Of a stretch of DNA of 64,000 bases, positions 41,301 to 50,321 are shown piece by piece (within the stretch, counting starts at the first letter, position 1; each line of letters opens with the position of its first letter). Position numbers and translations under genes: made by a program. The DNA is from Tritrichomonas musculus. Lineage: Eukaryota > Parabasalia > Tritrichomonadida > Tritrichomonadidae. The notes under the pieces are model-generated. The model ran no database searches. It saw only the letters and a program-made list of their open reading frames with translations, and had not been told where the DNA came from. Location of the stretch: assembly GCA_039105265.1 (NCBI GenBank), contig JAPFFF010000045.1:1-64000 (forward strand). Reading direction: 5' to 3'.

Positions 41301-42387
41301 AAATCAAAATTATCCAAAAGCACAATTCTTTCTCGGTTTAATTTATTATGGAGGACGAGATATCACAAGAGATATCAACAAAGCAATTCATTATTTTACA
41401 CTTGCAGCAAATCAAAATCTTCCAGAAGCACAAATAAATCTTGGTTCAATTTATTATAAAGGGCGATATGTCGCACGAGATATCAGCAAAGCAATATATT
41501 ATCTTTCACTTGCAGAAAAACAAAATCATCATAAAGCACAATTTGTTCTTGGTTTAATATATTTTGAAAAAAAAGATATCAACAAAGCAATTCGATATTT
41601 ATCGCTTGCAGCAGATCAAAATGATCCAGAAGCACAATTCTGCCTTGGTCATATATATTATAAAAATCAAAATATAAAACAAGCCCAATATTATTTGATT
41701 AGGTCTTCCTCAAACCAATATAGACCAGCACACTTTGCTCATGGATTTTTACTTCATTCTAGAAACAGCTCAAAGAAGGACATTCATGATGCAATTCATT
41801 ATTACAAAGAAGCTTCATCATTCAACAATCAGTATGCCAAAAACAATCTTGGAATTATTTATAAAAATGGTTTTGGAGATGAAATTAAAGCAGAGTCTGG
41901 CAAAGCGATTGTATATTTTGAAGAAGCAATTCGTCAAAAAAGCGATTACTTGTCAATGTACAATTTGGCTCATATTTACATTTATAGCGATTTGTTTGAA
42001 CATTACATTGGCAAATCAATTAATTTATTAATTAGATCATCAAACATATTTTCCCATTCATTGATTTTATTGTGCATAATATTAATGAAAAAATATGGTG
42101 ATATCTCAATAATTATGCAAGAAATTAAAAAGCTGACTGATGACAATGGTTTTCCATCAAAAGTATGCACTATAATAAAGCTCATTAACTCTGGAAATGG
42201 AGAAAAATTAAATTATTTATATGAGTCGTATAGATCAATAGATTTTTTATATGATGTTTATTATGTTCCTATTTTAGCATCAAATCTTCAAAAAACAAGA
42301 TATCATGAGAATACAGAACACCAATTCGCGAAGAACATTTCAGAACTATTTTATGAAGGTTTCGGTCGTGATTTAATAATTGAATGA
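38389..42387 (+). CDS. Protein kinase fused to about 21 Sel1 repeats
   Basis: 1,332 residues. Residues 1-185 form an N-terminal domain shared with the paralogue at 53276-57817 (CFIIGFEKTLIIFEYSSKSE). The kinase domain spans about 188-420: glycine loop NVGNGSFAQ (about 194), IVKKP, catalytic YRDLKPSN (D305) and IDFD in place of DFG (D323). The metal-binding Asp is present but the Gly is replaced, so activity is plausible but altered. From about 435 to 1190 there are about 21 Sel1-like helical repeats of ~36 residues (AQFNLGLIYYEGRYITRDIN ...), which bind proteins as TPR-like solenoids. Several are nearly identical in DNA, showing recent expansion. It has no signal peptide or membrane segment. 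Substrates are unknown; this architecture forms a large family in Tritrichomonas. Confidence 0.92.
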   Translation: MIEDILSFYKSISHPQIKIDTVFKEIVQDYSIFQISESSFPNDDEKEKIANKIKESQVVIIDQNKELNTKMQNKCFIIGFEKTLIIFEYSSKSESFLRKLFSIHSQILTCDLSDQNDKMQIFKNEIFEFKRKFGYNTIYSHQAWNITHPCILGYLIKKSYLKLNKNRFEKFKSDIDRQKEPENFKEEEYVELRNVGNGSFAQCTLAYHIKYQKLFIVKKPLKIDVENDKLLKREKENYKKIKHPLFPKFYGTVKGKDFLVIEFINGSTLNRMKPEYLNSNEKITVIYELILIMLYLHDNSFIYRDLKPSNIMIDENKTAVLIDFDRLISNQNNEEIQEQTLDINFEFLAPEVNINKKFTYKSDIYSLGRIIVEYIIGQKEGVSSGTFIKIKSLIEKCTKTNPEERPSIYNLIGYFNTNFKSKIFLSEDIIQNSLYNINDPKAQLNLGLIYYEGRDINKAIHYFTLAANQNHLEAQFYLGCIYYDGRDITRDINKAIHYYSLAANQNDPKAQFYLGLIYYEGRYITRDINKAIHYYSLASNQNDPKAQFNLGYIYYEGRYITRDINKAIHYYSLAANQNDPKAQFYLGLIYYEGRYITRDINKAIHYFTLAANQNYPEAQFYFGCIYYEGRYITRDINKAIHYFTLAANQNDPKAQFYLGIINFVGLYITKDINKSIHYFQLAANQNFPEAQFSLGLINYEGLYITKDINKAIYYFSLAANQNLPEAQFNLGIIYREGRYVARDINKAILFLSLAANQNDLKAQMNLGLMYYEGRVITRDINKAIYYFTLAANQKFPEAQYIVGRLFHDGQYVTQDISKSIHYYSLAANQNHLKAQFNLGIIYHEGRYVTQNFNKSVQYLSLAANQNDPEAQFILALYYYEGPDITRDINKAIHYFTLAANQNYPKAQFNLGLIYYKGRYITRDINKAIHYFSLAANQNHLEAQFNLGSIYCKGLYVARDITKAIHYFTLAANQNYPKAQFFLGLIYYGGRDITRDINKAIHYFTLAANQNLPEAQINLGSIYYKGRYVARDISKAIYYLSLAEKQNHHKAQFVLGLIYFEKKDINKAIRYLSLAADQNDPEAQFCLGHIYYKNQNIKQAQYYLIRSSSNQYRPAHFAHGFLLHSRNSSKKDIHDAIHYYKEASSFNNQYAKNNLGIIYKNGFGDEIKAESGKAIVYFEEAIRQKSDYLSMYNLAHIYIYSDLFEHYIGKSINLLIRSSNIFSHSLILLCIILMKKYGDISIIMQEIKKLTDDNGFPSKVCTIIKLINSGNGEKLNYLYESYRSIDFLYDVYYVPILASNLQKTRYHENTEHQFAKNISELFYEGFGRDLIIE
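39830..41640 (+). repeat. 108-bp tandem array encoding Sel1 units
   Basis: About 17 units of 108 bases, each coding 36 residues. Units at about 39890-40360 differ by only a few bases, which points to recent unequal exchange or gene conversion, while units at the array's ends are diverged. Confidence 0.85.
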
Positions 42388-42485
42388 AATAAACAAATCT
42401 TGGATTTTAGTATGTAAAGAGTTTCTCAAAAAAACGTTTTTTTTTTTTTTTTTTTTATAGACAAATTAAACCTCTCAAATAAAAA

Positions 42486-42821
42486 AACGCAGTTGTTTTG
42501 ACTTGGTTCGATTTCAGAAAGAATTGTACTGGCTCTTTCTAGATCTTCATTAGTGACATCGAACAGAATCAATCTTCAAATCTATCGGTTCTTTTTCATT
42601 GCGAATTTTGATTGATTGTGGCAAACTGTATTTGATATACTACTCGCTGTTACTAATTCTTCGATTGCTGGATCTTCTGATTCATTTCGAGCACTGACAT
42701 CATTTGAATCTGTATCTTGGCTTTCATCATAATCTTCTTCTTCCTCTTCTTGCTCGTCGTTATTGAACGAAAATGGCTCAACATTTTTGCTTCTTCCATT
42801 GCTTTTTACTTGCGATGACAT
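42486..42821 (-). pseudogene. Decayed acidic protein gene
   Basis: A 79-codon frame (42582-42821) starts MSSQVKSNGRSKNVEPFSFN and has the acidic run EQEEEEEDYDESQDTDSND. The coding look continues beyond its stop in other frames: SIKIRNEKEPIDLKIDSV and then VTNEDLERASTILSEIEPSQ, down to about 42486. This implies about two frameshifts in a former gene. No family is recognised. A poly-T run at 42435-42459 separates it from the kinase gene. Confidence 0.5.
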
Positions 42822-43583
42822 TTACTCTTTTGTGTTTTTTAAAAAATAATTTTATCTCAAAAAGTCAACAATTGACATATACAGATGAATTTTTATTTTT
42901 CATACACAAAATACAGACAAAAATAATCTATATATTTATATATTTAACTGTTTATGATGACAACAAAATGATCTTGTCCCATTTAGATGTATGCATATAT
43001 AGCTCACTATGGAGAAATCTCTGTATCGAGTATTAGAAGAAAAGGCAAGTAAACCTCTAGTTGGAATCACTTTAATAAATAGAAAGAAACTCCTGATAAA
43101 ACTGTTTTGCATATTTTTACTAAATGTTAGAGAAAATTCAAACAAGGCTTTCCTTGTATTTACAATCAATAAAATATATTCTTGATATTGTTGAAATTAA
43201 AAAAAAAAATTATGCTCATTCATAAAAAAACGCTTTATTTTATGAAAAAAGACGTTAAAAAGACGTTTATATCGTTTGTAAAGATGTAAAAAGCATAAGG
43301 CTTCATCATAAATCATATTTAATAATTTTGAGCAATACTTAGCAATTAAATATTTTTTCAACCATTTTTTATAATAAGAAATATTTGAAAAATAATTCAA
43401 TTTTCAAAAGTTATTTCAAGAAATAAAAAATTTTTTCAATACAATTTATTTTAAATATATCTATTTTTCAACATTTTATTTGAATATTAAATAATCATTC
43501 AAAATTCATATATTTTATATTTAAATTTTGAATAAAATAGATATCAGGTAAAATTACATATTCGTATCATTTTTATTTATAGA
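42822..43583. other. AT-rich region before the transporter gene
   Basis: No convincing gene. A 67-codon minus frame (43197-43400) is Lys/Phe/Tyr-rich and I do not support it. A TCATT initiator-like motif (A at 43569) lies 15 bases before the transporter ATG. Confidence 0.45.
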
Positions 43584-44192
43584 ATGCATACAAGTTTAGA
43601 CTTGATAGAAGATGATACACCAAAAAGAAGAGTTTATGTAATGGACTTTCCACAAAATCATCCAAACCCAGTTCCTTTTGGTTTTATTGGTTTTGGATTA
43701 AACGCAATTATATTAGGTTTTGCCAATTTAACATGCTACAACAATGACATTGTAATTTGGATGATGGGCTTATTCTCAGGTGGCTTGATTCAATTTATAA
43801 CAGGAATTATTGAATTTAAACGAAATCAAATGTTTACAGCTACAGCTTATGCTGCTTATGCTTGCTATTGGTTTGCTCAGGTTGCAATTTGGGTTGGGCA
43901 AAGCTATGGAACAAATGTTGACAAATTTGGATATGGAACATTTCAATTATTATGGGGAGTATTCACATTAACAATGTATTTTGGTACTTTGAAATCACCA
44001 ATTACTGTTCAGCTCGTTTATGTCTCACTTTTCTTCATCTATTTATTTGTTGCTATTTCAATTTATTGTGAAAACATCAAAATTCAAAAGGTTGGAGGAG
44101 TTTGTGGAATTGTAAGTGGATTAATTGCATTTTATAATGCAATGGCAACTATTATTTGTCATGAAAATGGAATTGAACATCCACCAATATAA
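43584..44192 (+). CDS. GPR1/FUN34/YaaH (AceTr) family acetate transporter-like protein
   Basis: 202 residues with about six membrane segments. Near the N-terminus the family signature is clear: NPVPFGFIGFGLNAIILG (residues about 27-44), comparable to NPxPLGLxxFxxT of SatP/Ato1 proteins. Further helices follow (VIWMMGLFSGGLIQFITGII, AAYACYWFAQVAIW, TFQLLWGVFTLTMYFGTL, VYVSLFFIYLFVAISIY, GGVCGIVSGLIAFYNAMATI). The length matches the family. These proteins move acetate or succinate with protons, or act as ammonium/acetate channels. Trichomonads excrete acetate from hydrogenosomal and glycolytic metabolism, so an exporter in the plasma membrane is a reasonable inference. The start is supported by the initiator-like TCATT upstream. 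Confidence 0.9.
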   Translation: MHTSLDLIEDDTPKRRVYVMDFPQNHPNPVPFGFIGFGLNAIILGFANLTCYNNDIVIWMMGLFSGGLIQFITGIIEFKRNQMFTATAYAAYACYWFAQVAIWVGQSYGTNVDKFGYGTFQLLWGVFTLTMYFGTLKSPITVQLVYVSLFFIYLFVAISIYCENIKIQKVGGVCGIVSGLIAFYNAMATIICHENGIEHPPI

Positions 44193-44560
44193 ATTATTAG
44201 AATGTTAATAAATAACTTGTTTTAGATTGATTTTTACTTTTTTAATATTTATGTTAAGGATATTTATTAATTTATATAATATATAAGACTCTCTTAAATT
44301 AAAAAAAAAGAGTTTTTAATATTTTCTGGTTTATTGAAATTTTTCAATATGTTTTGAAAATTTATAAAAAAACCAAATCCCTATAAATTGTTAAAACTAA
44401 TATTTTAAAATAAAAAACACTGGAAAGAAAAAAATATTATATGAAAAATGTAAAATTTTTTAGAATTGAAAAAGTTTACTATCGATCAAATATTCGTTAT
44501 TTTTTATTTTTTAAAAAAACTAGCCGAAAACTAAGTTTTAAATAGGAATTTCTTTTGATA
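44193..44560. other. AT-rich intergenic DNA
   Basis: Downstream of the transporter gene. No gene or RNA seen. Confidence 0.5.
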
Positions 44561-45846
44561 TTTCGATTATTTTTGCTTATGATTTCGATTTTTATTTCAT
44601 AGCATTCCAGCAAATTGTTTATTATGTTACTACAAAATATTTATAGAATTTCATCTAATATTTAATCAAATTTCATTTAATCCTATTAATCAAGTTTAAA
44701 CAAGCATATGCTAATATTTCAATAAATGGATTTTATGGAATTTTTGATGAAATTATTTAATTCAATTTCAACCAATCAAGTTTTTATGCAATTTTATCTC
44801 AAAATTAATCCTGTTTATTTGAAATTTTCAAATAACATTCCTTTCAAATTCTCATATAATTCATCAAAAGTATTTTTTTATAAAATTTCAAACTTTTTTT
44901 TTTATAGTGACATTAAAAATGATCATTTTCATAATATTTTATCTTTATCTTAATGATGTTCTATCATATATTTATGAAATTTCATTCTTTCTTTAATATA
45001 GTTTCATGTAAAATATTTTGAATAAAGTTCAATTGAAAAAAATTTTCATGCAATTTTTTTTCAGTATGTTTTATCTAGTTCCATCCATATAATTCTTATC
45101 TAATTTCATTTATTATTTCATCAAATTTCAATTGTTATATTTATAGCATTTCTTTTAATAATTCATTTGGTTTTATCTCATATTTCATGACATTTATTTT
45201 TTCAATTTGAATAACATTTAAATTGACTTTTTTTTATCCAATTTCAATTTTATATTTTATCCAATTTCAATTATTTTTCTCATCCAATTTACATTATTCT
45301 CTTTAATAGAGTTTGCATTATTATTTTATCCAATTTGAAAATATTTTTTTTTTTTTTCATGCAATTTCAACTAATATTTAATGACGTTTTTTTCATTTTT
45401 TTTCATCCAATTTCAAATCATTCATTTCATGCAATTTTACTCATTATTTTAATGCAATTTGAAAGTTATTATTTATAGAATTTTTTAAAAAGTTTTAATG
45501 CAGTTTAAAATAACAATTAATCAAATTCCAATCAAGTTTTAATGCAATTTGTAATTGCTTTTTATTATCAAATTTCACATCATATTTCATCAAATTTTGG
45601 CTCCATTTTTTTTATCAAATTCAAAACCATATTTTATGCAATTTGTAATAAAATATTTAATGCAATTTGAACACATATATTTATTTAGTTTTGATTAAAA
45701 TCATTCATAACATTTCATAAAGCTTTTTTTTAAATGCAATTTCAATTTCAAATTTCATCAAGTTTTATTTAAAAGTTTTAATCGAATTTCATTTCTATTT
45801 AAATAGAATTCTTCTTAATTTTTTTATAAAATTTTAAGCCACATCG

Positions 45847-46095
45847 TTTTTATGACATTTAATTAAGTATTTGATGAAATTTATATTGCTTATTTAAAGA
45901 TGTTTTATCATGGAATTCAATGAAATTTCATTCATATATTAATATGATTTCAATTCACATAATTAATAACATTTGAAATCACAATTCTTCATGCAATTTC
46001 AAACTCAATTATTTTATCTAATTTCTTTAAATATTATTCATCTAATTTCAAATAATAATTCATCAAATTTCATATATTATTTTTATAGCATTTCT
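45847..46095 (+). repeat. Direct duplication, copy 1 (copy 2 at 46727-46975)
   Basis: The ~249-base block starting TTTTTATGACATTTAATTAA recurs 880 bases downstream with only a handful of differences, far closer than the rest of the field. This shows a recent segmental duplication within an otherwise decayed array. Confidence 0.85.
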
Positions 46096-46726
46096 TTATG
46101 ATGATTCATTTCGTTTCAGCAAATTTTTTATGGAGTTTCATTCATGATTTTTCACGCAATTTAAATTCATTTTTTTAATCCTATTTCAACATTTGTTGTT
46201 TATAGAATTTTATATTTTATTTTTACCCAGTTTTAATTCAATATTAAATCCAATTTCAAATTATATTTCATCAAATTCTGCATTAATATTTATGAAATTC
46301 ACAATTGTATTTTACATAGTTTCATCAATTTTTTTTTATTCAGTTTTGATTCTTTATTTATCCAATTTTAAATAATATTTTAATGCAGTTTTTTTTGATT
46401 ATTTTATCAAATTTAAATTATCTTAATTTCATCGAATTTCAACTAGTTATTAATCAAATTTCATTTCACATTTACATCAAGTTTTTTAAAAAATTTTTAT
46501 CAAATTTCAAATCTTTTTTAATGCAATTTATAGACTTCTTTTAATGCTATTTTAATCGTAATTTTTAATTATGTTTTAAAAAATATTTTTCATGCAATTA
46601 TAATTCATTTTTAAATGCAATTCTAAACATTTTTTCATCAAATTCCAATCATTTAAATTTATAGAATTAAAGCATAAATTTCATCAGATTCTACTTAATT
46701 ATTTTAATCAAATTTCAAAAAAAATT

Positions 46727-46975
46727 ATTTTTATGACATTTAATTAAGTATTTGATGAAATTTATATTGCTTATTTAATGATGTTTTATCATTGAATTCA
46801 ATGAAATTTCATTCATATATTAATATGATTTCAATTCACATAATTAATAACATTTGAAATCACAATTCTTCATGCAATTTCAAACTCAATTATTTTATCT
46901 AATTTCTCTAAATATTATTCATCTAATTTCAAACAATAATTCATCAAATTTCATAAATTATTTTTATAGCATTTC
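46727..46975 (+). repeat. Direct duplication, copy 2
   Basis: Second copy of the block at 45847-46095; the similarity ends at ATAGCATTTC, after which the two flanks differ. Confidence 0.85.
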
Positions 46976-48302
46976 CTCTAGATAATTCATATAATTTCTT
47001 TTAATATTGAATGACATTTCCCTTATTTTTAAATAACATTTCAATTGATTTTAGTAATCCAATTCCAAATCATTTTTTATCGAATTACCAATTAATTTTT
47101 TTATCCAATTTTATTTAATTTTTCATCAAATTTGATAAAAATGTTTTAATCAAATTTATATTAATTATTCATCCAGTTTCAAAACATTAGTTAATAAAAT
47201 TCAGACATTCATTTTCATCCAATTTCAATAATTATCATTTGATCAAGTTCAATTCCAGTAATTTCATCCAGTTAGCAAAAATATTATTTTATAAAATTCC
47301 AATTTTATTATTTATCTAATTCCAACCTATAATTAAATACAATTCTATTTCATATTTTTTATCAAGTTTCATCTAATATTTTCATTACATTTGAATTGAT
47401 TATTATGAATGAAATTCTAATCCTTTTTGATAATATAATTTCAACTAGGTTTTTTTATAGAATATCAAACCAATTTTCTCATCAGATTTCAGTATAATAT
47501 TAATCAAATTCCTTTGTTTTTTTAATCAAGTTTCGACATCAATTCTTATCAAATTTAAATCAATAATTTCATCAAATTTCATACATGTTTTTAATCAAGT
47601 TTTAGTTCATATTTTATCAAATTTCTAGTTATTTTTTCATGAAATTCTAATCTTTTTATTTAATGAAATTTCATCTTTTATTCATGCAGTTTTACAACCA
47701 ATATTTCACAGAGTTTGTAAATGCGTATTTAAATAGAATTTCAACAAAAAAATTATTTAATAAAATTTCAGTAAGAATTATTCATCAAATTTCAAATAAA
47801 AATGATTTTATGAAATTAAAAAATACAACTTTTTCATCAAATTTCATTTCAAAATTAAATAAAATTCGAATTTTTTTATTTTATCAAGTTTCAAAATTGA
47901 ATTAAATGATATTCCAATTATATTTGGTTTCATGAAATTCAATTATTTGTTTTTAATGATATTCAATATAAAAGATTATTAATGAAATTTCGAATTTGTT
48001 TTTTTGAATATGGTTTCATCAAAGTATTTAATAACGTTCGACCAAATAAATTAATAAAATTTTAGCTGTAGTTTTACCTCATTTCTTCAAATATTTCATT
48101 TTGTTTCTCAACATAGATTTTTATAGAATTTTTTTTTCATATTTTAATAGAATTTTATTTCAACGTGTTTCATTTCGTTTAAACTTCAGCATTTAATGAC
48201 ATTTCAAATTTATATTTTTATTAAGTTTCTATTAACAATGGTTCAATAAAATTACTCAATTAATTTCACATTTCCAATAGAACTAGGATACGAGTAAATA
48301 AC

Positions 48303-48320
48303 AATTTTCTAATTTTCTAA

Positions 48321-48359
<39 letters not shown>

Positions 48360-48360
48360 C
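48303..48360. repeat. TTTTCTAA repeats and long poly-T tract
   Basis: Three TTTTCTAA-like units are followed by a T tract of about 30 bases (48328-48359). It lies at the end of the T-rich repeat field, just before the MITE. Confidence 0.8.
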
Positions 48361-48437
48361 TAATTTTCATATATAGTCCAAATTTCATGATGCCTTTTTG
48401 AAACTTGTAGAAAATTAACCATAAATAATTTTTATTG

Positions 48438-48754
48438 AAATATAACGTTTGTTATTTAATTCCAGGATGTTTATTTTATTCCAGGATAACCGTTTAAGAT
48501 GGTTTAAGATGGTTGAATATTTAACCATGTCGATTATCAACCAAAATATAATTCAAAAATTGAATTAAAAACGATCAATCATCCTGGGATTATAATTGAG
48601 AAGGAAAAATTTGAATAAAAAAGGTAAGGAAAAAATCATAAATTTTTAAAAAAAATACGAACTTTTTATATGAGCTTATTGAAATTTTATTATTAAAAAA
48701 CGGTTATCCTGGAATAAAACTAAAATTCTTGAAAAAAATTATAAACGTTATATT
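48438..48754. mobile_element. Short inverted-repeat element (MITE-like)
   Basis: About 317 bases with long imperfect inverted ends. The left end has ATATAACGTTT and TTTTATTCCAGGATAACCGTTT; the right end has AAACGGTTATCCTGGAATAAAA and AAACGTTATAT. It has no coding capacity. An internal ATCATCCTGGGATTATAATTG repeats part of the end motif. The target duplication is not clear. Confidence 0.7.
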
Positions 48755-49595
48755 TAATGTACATTCTTTCCAATTATATCAATAATATTTTGGCAAATCA
48801 ATCATAAGTCAATCTCAATATTATTCAATAAAAATAACTTTTTCCATTCTTTCAATTTTTTTCATATAAATGAATTCAATTTTTTCAAATAAAAATTTGA
48901 ATGATTTTAAGCTTTCTTAAAATATGAATTTCTTAATGAGTTTAAAATTTCTCATCAATATAAAAAATAAATAATAATATAATAATAGTATATTACAAAA
49001 TAAAATGCTTAAAATAATAAAAACTTGTTAAATTAAAGAAATTGAATCATTTTCAAAAATATTTTAATGAATTTTAAAAAAAATTAACATTAATAAATAT
49101 TTATAATTATTTAATTAACTTATAAATTCTATAATATTGAAAATATAATATTTATTTATTGAGATATTGCTAAAATCTATTCAATAAATTTTTTCAATAC
49201 TATTTACTCAGAAAATTGAATATTGCAGTTCACCCTTAAATCATTTTATTTTTGAGAAGTTACCCGATCATATAAAAAAGCCGATAACTCTGAAAAAAGA
49301 AATTACTTTAATGCCATTTTTATTTTTTGGAAATTGTAATACAGCGGAGAACATATTATTTATGAAACCTCATTTTTTGTTTTAAAAAAATTGAGAGAAG
49401 AATCATAAATAAAATAAATATATTTATATTGTTAAATTTACCTTATAAAATAAAATAAAATATATTTTGATAATTATATTAATTATATAAAATAAATATT
49501 AATTTATTAATCTGAATTTATATAAATTGAAAAGAGATAAATGTATTTTTAATATTTTTAACAAATTTTTCTAATAATATCATCTTATATTTTCA
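48755..49595. other. AT-rich DNA upstream of the IBD gene
   Basis: Mostly A/T. TTCACCCTTAA at 49228-49238 resembles the right end of the TTAAGGGTGAG elements at 22.4 kb, but I see no left partner. No gene seen. Confidence 0.45.
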
Positions 49596-50321
49596 ATGAA
49601 TAACAATGCAGTCCTGCAACATTCCAAAGTTGTTTTTTTAAATCAACCACTTGATCAATTTCTCAATAAAGACGATTATGTGTATTATCAAACTTTAAAA
49701 AAAACTTTATCATCACACATATGCCGAAATTGTAGAAATAGAAGGGTTGAATCATTTAATGAAATTCTTTTAGCAATACGATATTTTGTTGATCGCTCAA
49801 ATGAAGATGCTTGGAAAAGATCACTTGTTTGCGGAGTTTGTTGGTATAAAAATTATATCTGCGTAAATATTAAACAAATGTCCGAATTCTTAGAAAAATG
49901 TAAAAGTTCAATAAATGGATCGTTGCAAAGACTCTGTTTAATAGTTTTACAGAACAAACAACAATCTTTTAGGATTTTATCTGAAGCAAATCCATATCTC
50001 AAAAATCATAAAGATTTACGTAAAATGTGGTCAGTTCGTCAATTGATTATATCAAACAAAACAAATATTCCTCCTCCAATTAGTAGTCAAAATTCCAAAA
50101 AGCAATCAATTATTTTTCCTTCTAAAAAACATAAAAAACAATTAGATATACAATCAATATCAAAAGAAGTTACTCAAAAAATAGAACTTAAACAACAGAT
50201 TAATGAAAAAAAAGAAATAAATCTAAATCCAATAAAAACTGATACAATAGCAAATTCCAATATCAAAAGTATCACTGATTTGTTTGGAGAAATTGATTTT
50301 TCGGAAGGTTTTTTTGATTAA
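49596..50321 (+). CDS. IBD-domain protein (IBP39-like initiator-binding protein)
   Basis: 241 residues. Residues about 20-145 match the trichomonad initiator-binding domain known from IBP39: the segments AWKRSLVCGVCWYKNYICVN, KQMSEFLEKCKSSINGSLQR and WSVRQLI are characteristic. In Trichomonas vaginalis this winged-helix domain binds the core-promoter Inr (TCA+1(C/T)(A/T)) and the C-terminal domain contacts RNA polymerase II. Here the C-terminal ~95 residues are basic and low-complexity (FPSKKHKKQLDIQ) and end in an acidic/aromatic patch ITDLFGEIDFSEGFFD, which could be the polymerase-contact tail. The Inr-like motifs upstream of other genes in this window are its likely targets. Several paralogues per genome are expected. 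Confidence 0.9.
   Translation: MNNNAVLQHSKVVFLNQPLDQFLNKDDYVYYQTLKKTLSSHICRNCRNRRVESFNEILLAIRYFVDRSNEDAWKRSLVCGVCWYKNYICVNIKQMSEFLEKCKSSINGSLQRLCLIVLQNKQQSFRILSEANPYLKNHKDLRKMWSVRQLIISNKTNIPPPISSQNSKKQSIIFPSKKHKKQLDIQSISKEVTQKIELKQQINEKKEINLNPIKTDTIANSNIKSITDLFGEIDFSEGFFD

Larger units (their letters stand above)
44560..48260 (+). repeat. Degenerate T-rich repeat field (AATTTCA-type motifs)
   Basis: About 3.7 kb in which short motifs such as ATGCAATTTCAA, ATCAAATTTCAT, ATCCAATTTCAA and TATAGAATTTC recur every 20-40 bases, all in the same orientation and separated by A/T-rich spacers. Strand asymmetry is strong: T-runs are common and A-runs few on the plus strand. No ORF of note is present. 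It looks like an old, diverged satellite or a locally amplified short unit. A 249-base block inside it is itself duplicated (45847-46095 and 46727-46975). Confidence 0.75.

Noticed and set aside
39830-41640. CRISPR-like regular array
   Set aside because: Units are contiguous 108-bp coding repeats with no spacers, in a eukaryotic gene.
43197-43400. 67-codon minus-strand ORF
   Set aside because: Lys/Phe/Tyr-rich, no start context or family; likely chance.
44726-47905. Short ORFs inside the T-rich field
   Set aside because: Composition-driven Phe/Ile/Asn/Lys frames without family resemblance.
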